Below, in pieces: positions 1-5,852 of a stretch of 17,730 bases of DNA; position 1 is the stretch's first letter; each line of letters begins with the position of its first letter. The position numbers and the translations under genes were made by a program. The notes beneath the pieces were generated by a model, which searched no databases, was not told where the DNA came from, and saw only the letters and a program-made list of their open reading frames with translations. Origin of the DNA: Lentisphaeria bacterium UBA4640 (lineage in GTDB: Bacteria > Verrucomicrobiota > Lentisphaeria > Victivallales > UBA1829); assembly GCA_002405835.1 (NCBI GenBank), contig DHMO01000025.1, forward strand, positions 1 through 17,730. Direction: 5' to 3'.

Positions 1-143
1 GTATTGAAACAGAAAGGAGCTCTCAAATGAGAATCATTGAACCGAGTTGCTCCTCTCAAGAGGAGCATGTATTGAAACACTGAGCCGCAGAATGAATTTT
101 ACACGCCATTGTTGCACCTTGCCAGAGGAGCATGTATTGAAAC
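1..143 (+). CRISPR. Trailing end of a CRISPR array, type I-C-like repeat
   Basis: Three repeat copies are visible: the last 10 bases of one at 1-10 (GTATTGAAAC), a complete 33-nt copy at 46-78 and a second 33-nt copy at 111-143. Spacers at 11-45 (35 nt) and 79-110 (32 nt) are unrelated to each other. The repeat starts GTTGCTCC, carries the perfect stem GCTCCTCT/AGAGGAGC with a 2-nt loop (repeat positions 4-21) and ends CATGTATTGAAAC. The length, the stem and the ATTGAAAC end resemble type I-C repeats, which is a family-level inference. The 111-143 copy differs at repeat positions 6, 10, 11 and 13, which breaks the stem. Decay toward the right and the ATTGAAAC 3' handle both place the leader and cas genes to the left, outside the window, with transcription on the plus strand. 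Confidence 0.88.
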
Positions 144-193
144 GAAATCTCCCTCGTGCCACGTATCCGTGTTTCCGTCGGAGACCTAGATAT

Positions 194-215
194 GATGCTC
201 CTAAGAGGAGATATA
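194..215 (+). repeat. Probable decayed terminal CRISPR repeat
   Basis: GATGCTCCT (194-202) followed by AAGAGGAG (203-210) matches the first half of the upstream CRISPR repeat apart from one substitution and a 3-nt deletion, and it keeps a short CTCCT/AGGAG stem. The 3' ATTGAAAC handle is lost. It lies 50 nt after the last clear repeat, which is longer than the 32-35 nt spacers seen, so it is either a relic after small insertions or a coincidental palindrome. Confidence 0.4.
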
Positions 216-273
216 GGAGGAGCGTGCATCAGTCCGCTTCTCTGTTGAAAAATATTACTAACCCTAAAACAAG

Positions 274-279
274 AAAGGA
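274..279 (+). promoter_or_regulatory. Ribosome binding site of the small hypothetical gene
   Basis: AAAGGA lies 9 nt before the ATG at 289. It supports translation of this small gene and its choice of start. Confidence 0.6.
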
Positions 280-288
280 ACAGGGTAT

Positions 289-597
289 ATGAAGGCAATC
301 ATTGATGGAAAAATCTACAACACCGAAACGGCAACCAAACTCGGAAACCATGAATATGGAATATGCGGGGACTTTAATCATGTTTACGAGTCTCTGTATC
401 GCACGAAAAAAAACGCGTATTTCCTCGCCGGATCAGGCGGGAAAAATACTCGCTATTCCCGTTCCTGCGGGGACAACTCTTGGTGCGGAGGCGAAAAAAT
501 CATTCCGGTTGAAGGATGGGAAGCACGCAAGTGGATGGAAAAATACTGCGTCGTAGAAGAGTATATAGCTGCATTCGGTGAACCGGAGGAAGCGTAA
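289..597 (+). CDS. Small conserved hypothetical protein (102 aa)
   Basis: Function is not recognised. The protein opens MKAIIDGKIYNTETATKLG and contains a YRTKKNAYFLAGSGG segment near residues 38-52 and CGDNSWCGGEKIIPVEGWEA near residues 60-79. From memory, this pattern (an N-terminal GKxYxTETA, a central YRTKxGxxFLxGxGG, then NSWxGGEKIxP) occurs in small uncharacterised proteins of gut Firmicutes and mobile elements; no search was possible. It is soluble-looking, with no signal peptide or membrane segment. The start has a good ribosome binding site. Codon use is more A/T-rich than in the metabolic genes further right (for example ATA and GGA are frequent). Together with its place beside a CRISPR array and remnant DNA, this suggests accessory, possibly transferred, DNA. 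No clear promoter was found upstream. Confidence 0.7.
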   Translation: MKAIIDGKIYNTETATKLGNHEYGICGDFNHVYESLYRTKKNAYFLAGSGGKNTRYSRSCGDNSWCGGEKIIPVEGWEARKWMEKYCVVEEYIAAFGEPEEA

Positions 598-604
598 CTC
601 GCTC

Positions 605-643
605 TCATGCAGAGTATGACATCCCGCGTTGTGCTCTGCATGA
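605..643. repeat. Inverted repeat downstream of the small hypothetical gene
   Basis: TCATGCAGAG (605-614) and CTCTGCATGA (634-643) are perfect reverse complements around a 19-nt loop, starting 8 nt after the preceding stop codon. There is no T-tract on the plus strand, so a standard intrinsic terminator is unlikely. An mRNA-stabilising hairpin or a protein-binding site are alternatives. Confidence 0.5.
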
Positions 644-944
644 AAAACATGTTCCAACAATAGAGGACTTTCTTACCGCCCTTTTGCAACCATGTCCGGT
701 TTATATACGCCTGGAAGGCATTATTCTTACCGAGAATGGAGTATTTCATGGAAGGCTTATGAGGTCCGTTCGAGAAGAACAGAATTCGGGAATGTTTGAC
801 GGAACTGAGATGGTCAATTCCGGGTGCAAAGATCACGGAATCGGCGGGGAGGCATCTTTTTTCGACAGCCTCGGGTCGATTCGGAAAGGAAACGGACTCC
901 TCTTTTATGCTTTTCACTATAAAAATTATCGGAATTGATAGTTG

Positions 945-1031
945 ATGGCTGATTCCTCGCCATATTTAAGAGTATCGCCTGTAATTGAAGCTGGCAGTGC
1001 AAGCGTTATTACTGTCGCTGGTGTTGATTAA
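945..1031 (+). pseudogene. Possible gene remnant: 28-codon frame with protein-like composition
   Basis: The frame reads MADSSPYLRVSPVIEAGS and continues to end in GVD and a TAA stop. The SPVIEAGSASVITV stretch looks like the edge of a beta-sandwich domain in a much longer protein, but there is no ribosome binding site and no continuation after the stop. It may be the stub of a deleted gene, or chance. The parent family is not recognised. Confidence 0.2.
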
Positions 1032-1086
1032 AGAATGCATATGGTCATCTTGTCAAACCGGAAAATTTTTATGAATTACCGCAATA

Positions 1087-1103
1087 ACGGAAATTTTTTC
1101 CGT
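1087..1103. repeat. Short A/T-rich hairpin upstream of serA
   Basis: ACGGAAA (1087-1093) pairs perfectly with TTTCCGT (1097-1103) across a 3-nt loop, just upstream of the predicted serA -35 box. It could be an operator or a weak terminator protecting serA from upstream transcription; there is no direct evidence for either. Confidence 0.35.
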
Positions 1104-1111
1104 AAAAGAAC

Positions 1112-1140
1112 TTGCAAGAACGCAGTTTCGGGAGTATCTT
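1112..1140 (+). promoter_or_regulatory. Predicted sigma-70 promoter of serA
   Basis: TTGCAA (1112-1117), a 17-bp spacer and TATCTT (1135-1140). Each box matches consensus at 4 of 6 positions. The predicted transcript would start near 1147 and have a 5' leader of about 29 nt before the ATG at 1176. Confidence 0.4.
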
Positions 1141-1175
1141 ATAGGATGATAGAAAAACCGAAAGGGAGAATGTCA

Positions 1176-2732
1176 ATGAAAAAAGTTCTTATTCCGACGA
1201 AACTCGACAAAGTAGTTTCCGAAATCCTCACAGCCAAAGGCTTCACCGTCGTTCAGGACATGGAGACCCCGTTCGCGGACCTCGCAAAAGCGAACTCCGA
1301 TGCGGAATCCATCATCGTCCGAAGCGAAAAAGTCACTCCGGAGATCATGGACCTTCTCCCCTCGCTCAAGCTCGTCGTCCGCGCCGGAGCAGGTTATGAC
1401 AACATCGACATCAAGTATGCCCGCCGCAAAAACATCGATGTCATGAACACCCCGGGCGCAAACTCCAACGCCGTCGCCGAAGAAGTCGTCGCGATGATCC
1501 TCGCGGCTTACCGCAAGCTCATTCCCGCCGACATCTCCACCCGCGCCGGAAAGTGGGAAAAGAAATCCTTCATGGGCCGTGAACTCACGGGCAAGACCCT
1601 CGGCATCATCGGTCTCGGTCACATCGGCCGCCTGCTCGTCAAGCGCACCTCCGGATTCGAAGTCAACGTCTTGGGCTTCGACCCGATGATCACCAAAGAA
1701 ATGGCGGATGAAATCGGCGTCAAGCTCACCACCGTGGAAGAAATCTTCGAGAAGGCCGACGTCATTTCCCTCCACGTTCCCGAAAATGACGCCACTCGCG
1801 GCATGGTCAATGAAAACCTCCTCGCTCTCGTGAAAAAGGGCGTCATGATCGTCAACTGCGCACGCGCCGGAATCGTCAATGAAGACGCTCTCCGCAAATT
1901 CAAAGCGGAAAAAGGCATCATCTACTGCAACGACGTCTACAAGAAAGACGCAGAAGGCGAAAAATCCATTGCCGACGTTGCCGACGTCATGGCTCCGCAC
2001 CTCGGCGCCAGCACGAAAGAGGCAAACTTCGTCGCTGCCAAACGCGCCGCTGAACAGACTGTCGCCTACTTTGAAAACGGCGTGACCACCTGCGTTGTCA
2101 ACAAGGGTGTGCCCGATGGACTCAACGCCGAGTATCAGCACCTTGCTTCCTCTCTCGCCAAGCTCGCGAAAGCTGCGATCGGCGACGCCAAAATCAACAA
2201 GATCGAGACCAGCTTCTACGGCTCCCTCGCGAAGTTCGCGAAATGGATGACCGCTCCGATCTGCGCCGGACTCAGCGGTGACTTCGATCCGTATCTCGAC
2301 GCGAAAGACGCTCAGGAATTCCTGACGACTCGCGGAGTCGAGCTCGTCAACCGTCCGGCTGACGACGCGAAGAACTATGGCGAATCCATCACCATCGACC
2401 TCGTTTCCGCCACCGACAAGGTTTCCGTCCGCGGAACGATCACCGAAGGCAAGATGATGATCTCCCGCTTCAACGACTTCGACCGTCTGTATCTGGAACC
2501 GGCCGGCAACACGCTGTTCTTTGAATACACGGATGCTCCGGGCGTGATCGCGAAGCTCTCCGGCGCTCTGAGCGCGAAGGGCGTGAACATCATCGACATC
2601 CGCGCTCCGCAGAACCTGAAGAGCGGTAATTCTCTTGCAGTCATCAAGGTCTGTTCCGATATTTCGGACGCTGATCTGAAGGCGATGAAGGAATCCGTCG
2701 GCGCTGTCAAGGCGTTCAAGTTCAACGCGTAA
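1176..2732 (+). CDS. serA: D-3-phosphoglycerate dehydrogenase (518 aa)
   Basis: Catalyses NAD-dependent oxidation of 3-phosphoglycerate to 3-phosphohydroxypyruvate, the first step of serine synthesis, in the cytoplasm. The N-terminal substrate-binding part carries VRAGAGYDNID at about 68-78. The Rossmann motif is G146-x-G148-x-x-G151 (TLGIIGLGHIG). The catalytic Arg is R230 in NCARAGIVNE and the catalytic His is H275 in MAPHLGAST. An intervening domain precedes a C-terminal ACT regulatory domain (about 440-518, with EYTDAPGVIAKLSGALSAKG). The acidic partner of the catalytic His, normally Glu in DVFxxEP, appears as Asp258 in DVYKKDAEGE. The length fits long-type enzymes with ASB and ACT domains. 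The start at 1176 is chosen because GGGAG at 1164-1168 is 7 nt upstream; an ATG at 1170 is too close to it and one at 1035 has no site. Serine feedback through the ACT domain is expected from the family. Confidence 0.93.
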   Translation: MKKVLIPTKLDKVVSEILTAKGFTVVQDMETPFADLAKANSDAESIIVRSEKVTPEIMDLLPSLKLVVRAGAGYDNIDIKYARRKNIDVMNTPGANSNAVAEEVVAMILAAYRKLIPADISTRAGKWEKKSFMGRELTGKTLGIIGLGHIGRLLVKRTSGFEVNVLGFDPMITKEMADEIGVKLTTVEEIFEKADVISLHVPENDATRGMVNENLLALVKKGVMIVNCARAGIVNEDALRKFKAEKGIIYCNDVYKKDAEGEKSIADVADVMAPHLGASTKEANFVAAKRAAEQTVAYFENGVTTCVVNKGVPDGLNAEYQHLASSLAKLAKAAIGDAKINKIETSFYGSLAKFAKWMTAPICAGLSGDFDPYLDAKDAQEFLTTRGVELVNRPADDAKNYGESITIDLVSATDKVSVRGTITEGKMMISRFNDFDRLYLEPAGNTLFFEYTDAPGVIAKLSGALSAKGVNIIDIRAPQNLKSGNSLAVIKVCSDISDADLKAMKESVGAVKAFKFNA

Positions 2733-2752
2733 TATCCCGCGTTTCCGGAAAG

Positions 2753-2776
2753 GCTCCGCCCTGTGCGGAGCTTTTT
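2753..2776 (+). terminator. Intrinsic terminator after serA
   Basis: GCTCCGC (2753-2759) and GCGGAGC (2765-2771) form a perfect 7-bp G/C-rich stem with a 5-nt loop, followed by five T. It lies 21 nt after the serA stop and 25 nt before the folK start. folK has no obvious promoter of its own, so this may act as a partial terminator. Confidence 0.85.
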
Positions 2777-2801
2777 CATTTCAGACAGGGAGGCAGGTTC
2801 A

Positions 2802-3266
2802 ATGTCACACAATCCCGTTCTTCTTTCCTTCGGCGGCAACCTCGGTGAAGTCGCGGAGACCTTCCGGACTGCGCTTCTGAAGCTGGAGCGCGGCGGATTC
2901 CGCACGCTCAAGACATCAGCTCTTTTTCACAGCAGGGCAATGGGCTGCGAGGAGGGCGCGCCGGATTTTCTGAACCAGTCCGTCCTCGGAAACTGGGATG
3001 GGGAGCCGCTGGAACTGCTGAATCTGCTTCAGCGCATTGAAGTGGAAGCCGGACGTCCCGCCGATCACCCGCACTGGGTGTCGCGTCCGCTGGATATAGA
3101 CATTGTTCTGATGGGTGATTCCGTGATCCGCTCTCCGCGCCTGACCGTGCCGCATCCGGAGCTTTCGAAGCGCGATTTTGTTCTGGTCCCGAGCGCGGAG
3201 ATTGCGCCGGACATGGCTGTTCCCGGTTTGAACCGGTGTTTGCGCGATTTGTTAAAATTCCATTAA
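2802..3266 (+). CDS. folK: 2-amino-4-hydroxy-6-hydroxymethyldihydropteridine pyrophosphokinase (154 aa)
   Basis: Transfers pyrophosphate from ATP to 6-hydroxymethyl-7,8-dihydropterin in folate synthesis; cytoplasmic. The HPPK signature is present: SFGGNLGE at 9-16 (canonical LGSNxG), LLNLLQRIEVEAGR at about 72-85, and SRPLDIDIVLMGD at 94-106, with the Mg-binding aspartates D98 and D100. VPHPEL at 116-121 and RDFVLVP follow. The length matches the usual 155-165 residues. The start at 2802 is set by AGGGAGG at 2787-2793, 8 nt upstream; the open frame begins earlier, inside the serA terminator. No folB or folP is adjacent. Expression probably depends on readthrough from serA or on a promoter not recognised here. 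Confidence 0.93.
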   Translation: MSHNPVLLSFGGNLGEVAETFRTALLKLERGGFRTLKTSALFHSRAMGCEEGAPDFLNQSVLGNWDGEPLELLNLLQRIEVEAGRPADHPHWVSRPLDIDIVLMGDSVIRSPRLTVPHPELSKRDFVLVPSAEIAPDMAVPGLNRCLRDLLKFH

Positions 3267-3292
3267 CATTCCCTTTCCGCCGGATTCAGGGG

Positions 3293-3320
3293 TTGAAATT
3301 CTGCATTTTCCCATTATATT
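3293..3320 (+). promoter_or_regulatory. Predicted sigma-70 promoter of the ROK-ppx-ppk-queC operon
   Basis: TTGAAA (3293-3298), a 16-bp spacer and TATATT (3315-3320); both boxes match consensus at 5 of 6 positions. The transcript would start near 3327, leaving about a 29-nt leader before the ATG at 3356. It is the only clear promoter in front of the five-gene block. Confidence 0.6.
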
Positions 3321-3355
3321 TCCGTTGAATGCAATTAAAACACGGAGAAGAGAAA

Positions 3356-4333
3356 ATGGCAGAAAATCTCGCACTTGGCATCGACCTCGGAGGGTCAAAA
3401 ATCTATGCAGTCGTCACCGATCCGGACAATCGGGTGATCGCTGATGCAAAATCGCCCACCGACCCCGCCGCAGGTCCCGAAGGCACCGCGCTCGCCATGA
3501 AGGAGACAGCGCTTGCTGCCCTGCAGAAACTCTCGCTCACTCTAGATGATATTTCTTATTTCGGCGCCGCCATTCCTTCTCCCATCGATCCGGAGACTGG
3601 CGACTGCCTTCATGCTGTCAATCTCGGCTGGAAAAAAGCCTCCATGCTTCAGATTATGAAAAATGCTTTCGGACACGACTTCAAGCTCGGAAACGACGGC
3701 AATCTCGGTCAGCTCGGCGAACACTTCGCCGGAGCCGCTGCAGGGTTCCACTCCTCGCTCGGATACTATGTCGGAACCGGACTCGGCGGCGGAATCATCA
3801 TTGAAGACAAGCTGCTTATCGGCAACAAGGGACTCGCGGGCGAGCTGGGACACTCCATCATCAAGGTCGGCGGACGCCGCTGCGGTTGCGGACACCGCGG
3901 GTGCGCGGAGGCTTACTGCAGCAAGAAAGCGTTTGTCAAAGCTCTGAAAAAAGAGATTTTCAAATGCGGAATGCGCACACTGCTTCCGATTGAGAAATTC
4001 AACCCCGAAACGGTCAATATCAAGAGCAAATATCTCGCGCGCGCCTACAACGAGGATGATCCGGCGGTCCGCAAAGTGATCGACAAGGGATTCCGTATGC
4101 TCGGAATCGCCGCGGCCGCCTCATGCGCGGTGGTCGCTCCGGAATGCATTGTGCTTGGCGGCGGCGTTGTGGAGGCGCTCGGCGACCAGGTTGTGATTCC
4201 GTTCAAGAGCGCGTTCAACCGTCATCTGTTCGGAATCTCCCCGGCGGACGTGGAAATCCGCATTTCAACTCTCGGCGACCATGCGGTTGCCGTCGGCGCG
4301 ACACTCCTTGCCAGAGGAACCGGACGCAAATGA
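3356..4333 (+). CDS. ROK-family sugar kinase, glucokinase-like (325 aa)
   Basis: ROK kinases phosphorylate hexoses such as glucose, fructose or N-acetylmannosamine. The phosphate-binding loop is GIDLGGSKIYAV at 8-19, and the catalytic Asp is D114 in LGNDGNLG. YVGTGLGGG (138-146) is the second phosphate motif. E163 and H166 in AGELGH lead into a zinc-type CGCGHRGCAE cluster with C176, C178 and C183. All key residues are present, so it is probably an active kinase and not a regulator; there is no DNA-binding domain. The start at 3356 follows GGAG at 3344-3347. Its stop overlaps the ppx-like start by 4 nt (ATGA), implying co-translation. The sugar, and the phosphoryl donor (ATP or polyphosphate), cannot be read from the sequence. 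The neighbouring polyphosphate genes make the donor worth testing. Confidence 0.87.
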   Translation: MAENLALGIDLGGSKIYAVVTDPDNRVIADAKSPTDPAAGPEGTALAMKETALAALQKLSLTLDDISYFGAAIPSPIDPETGDCLHAVNLGWKKASMLQIMKNAFGHDFKLGNDGNLGQLGEHFAGAAAGFHSSLGYYVGTGLGGGIIIEDKLLIGNKGLAGELGHSIIKVGGRRCGCGHRGCAEAYCSKKAFVKALKKEIFKCGMRTLLPIEKFNPETVNIKSKYLARAYNEDDPAVRKVIDKGFRMLGIAAAASCAVVAPECIVLGGGVVEALGDQVVIPFKSAFNRHLFGISPADVEIRISTLGDHAVAVGATLLARGTGRK

Positions 4334-5835
4334 AATCCATGCTCGCATCCATCGACATCGGGGCGCACTCCGCCCGTCTGCTGATTGTCCAGGTTGACAA
4401 GTCCAGCGGCACTTACGAAACGATTGAGGATCTTGAAATCCCCGTTCCGCTGGGCGCCGACGTCTTTCGGTCCGGACGCATCGGCAACAAATCCGTTGCG
4501 ATGCTCTGCGAGATCATGAAGAAATTCAGCTTCAAAATGCGCGAGTACCGTATCAAGGAGTACTGCGCAATCGCAACCAGCGCCGTCCGCGAGGCGGAAA
4601 ATGCAGATATTTTCCTTGAACGCATCAAATTTCTTTCGGGAATTGATGTCAAAATTTTCACCGGACCGGACGAGGCGCGTCTCGGTTATCTTGCGGTGCA
4701 GTCGGTCATCCCCGCAAACTTCCATTTCGAAGAGCAGTCTCTGCTTCTCGCCGATATCGGAACTGGAGCCTGCCAGGTCAGCATGTTCGACCACGGAATC
4801 ATGTGTTTCACCGAAACCATCAAGCTCGGAACGCTCCGCGCCGTTGAAGGTTTTTCGGACGCCTCCTCCGCCGCGACGCGCATCGAGCAGCTGGAACCGG
4901 TCATCGACTATGCGTTCAGCGAACTGGAATATCTCTCGCGGAAGATGAACTGCACGGGCGTCATTGTTACGGGCGCCTCCTCCCGCGCTATGCTCGCCAT
5001 GAAAAAACAGCGCACCAAACGCGGCATGTTCGAGCTGAAAGCGGAAGAGTTCAAACAGCTCCGCCAGATCGCCGAATCACATACCGTCGAAGCGCTTGGC
5101 CGCGAATACAACATCAAATCCGACCTCGCGGAAGCGGTCCTGCCATGCTGCATGATGATTTCCAATCTCCTTAAGCTTACCGGCGCGAAGATGATCTATG
5201 CTCCGACCATCTCCACAAAATATGCCCTGATAGAGGACTTCATCAACAGCTCCATGCACCGCCGCGATCCGTTTGAACCGCAGATTTTCGGCTGCGCCAC
5301 ACAGATCGCCGAACGTTATTCCAGCGATATGCGCCTGATTGCGGCAACCGTTATTTTTGCGGAAAAACTCTTCGAAAAACTCGCTCCGCTGCACGGCATG
5401 GGACACGAGGAGCTGAAACTGCTCAAAGTTGCGGCTCTGCTTTACAAAACCGGACTTTTCGTGAACAATCAGGCGTACCACAAACACAGCCATTACATCA
5501 TTCTGAACACGGAGATCCCTGGAATTTCGCAGGCGGAACGGCGGATCATTGCAATGGTTGCGCGTTATCACCGCAAGGCGGTTCCGAAACCGCAGCATCT
5601 TGATTACATTGCGCTGCCGGTGGAGGAACGACACATTATCAGCAAACTCGCGGCGATTCTGCGTCTCGCATGCGGACTTGCTGTCATCTGCAAACCGGAT
5701 GAACGCATGACGGTCAGGATTTCCCCCGGACTCGTCACGGTCAAAATCGGCGGAATGGGACGTTCCGCCGGGTTCGACTGCATCGACACCGACATGTTCA
5801 ACTACGCGTTTGCTTCTAAAATCATTTTCCTCTGA
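4330..5835 (+). CDS. Ppx/GppA family exopolyphosphatase-like protein with altered active site (501 aa)
   Basis: The family hydrolyses polyphosphate from its ends or converts pppGpp to ppGpp. The first phosphate loop is SIDIGAHSARLLIV (7-20). ATSAVREAEN (82-91) and a DEAR motif with E115 in the position of the catalytic Glu follow. The second phosphate loop, normally DIGGGSTE, reads DIGTGACQ at 142-149, so the acidic residue is Gln149 and the Ser/Thr are Ala/Cys. The C-terminal HD-like domain (about 330-480) keeps the fold pattern (AALLYKTG at 368-375, YHKHSHYII at 383-391) but the canonical His-Asp is Tyr372-Lys373. Activity may be reduced or redirected. It overlaps the ROK gene by ATGA and lies 17 nt before ppk. 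The start at 4330 is chosen from this coupling and AGAGGA at 4313-4318. Confidence 0.85.
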   Translation: MKSMLASIDIGAHSARLLIVQVDKSSGTYETIEDLEIPVPLGADVFRSGRIGNKSVAMLCEIMKKFSFKMREYRIKEYCAIATSAVREAENADIFLERIKFLSGIDVKIFTGPDEARLGYLAVQSVIPANFHFEEQSLLLADIGTGACQVSMFDHGIMCFTETIKLGTLRAVEGFSDASSAATRIEQLEPVIDYAFSELEYLSRKMNCTGVIVTGASSRAMLAMKKQRTKRGMFELKAEEFKQLRQIAESHTVEALGREYNIKSDLAEAVLPCCMMISNLLKLTGAKMIYAPTISTKYALIEDFINSSMHRRDPFEPQIFGCATQIAERYSSDMRLIAATVIFAEKLFEKLAPLHGMGHEELKLLKVAALLYKTGLFVNNQAYHKHSHYIILNTEIPGISQAERRIIAMVARYHRKAVPKPQHLDYIALPVEERHIISKLAAILRLACGLAVICKPDERMTVRISPGLVTVKIGGMGRSAGFDCIDTDMFNYAFASKIIFL

Positions 5836-5852
5836 CGGAGAAAGGATCGGCT

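Larger units (their letters stand above)
598..1034. other. Non-coding or remnant region without a convincing gene
   Basis: About 440 bp between the small hypothetical gene and the serA promoter region. Open frames here (for example 684-938 plus) have no ribosome binding site and no recognisable composition. It does contain a 10-bp perfect inverted repeat at 605-643 and a short protein-like frame at 945-1031, listed separately. No tRNA or terminator with a T-tract was seen. Confidence 0.5.

Noticed and set aside
47..292. Open frames on both strands across the CRISPR array
   Set aside because: They read through repeats and spacers; the repeat structure explains the sequence better.
453..917. 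154-codon minus-strand frame overlapping the small hypothetical gene
   Set aside because: It overlaps a better-supported gene, lacks a start signal and shows no domain.
684..938. 84-codon plus-strand frame in the region before serA
   Set aside because: No ribosome binding site, no recognisable motif, and composition unlike the neighbouring genes.
1173..2141. Minus-strand open frame (322 codons) opposite serA
   Set aside because: Antisense of a clearly conserved enzyme; Asp/Gly/Val/Phe-rich translation with no recognisable domain.
3356..4333. Reading the ROK protein as a NagC/XylR-type repressor
   Set aside because: There is no N-terminal DNA-binding domain and the kinase residues are intact.
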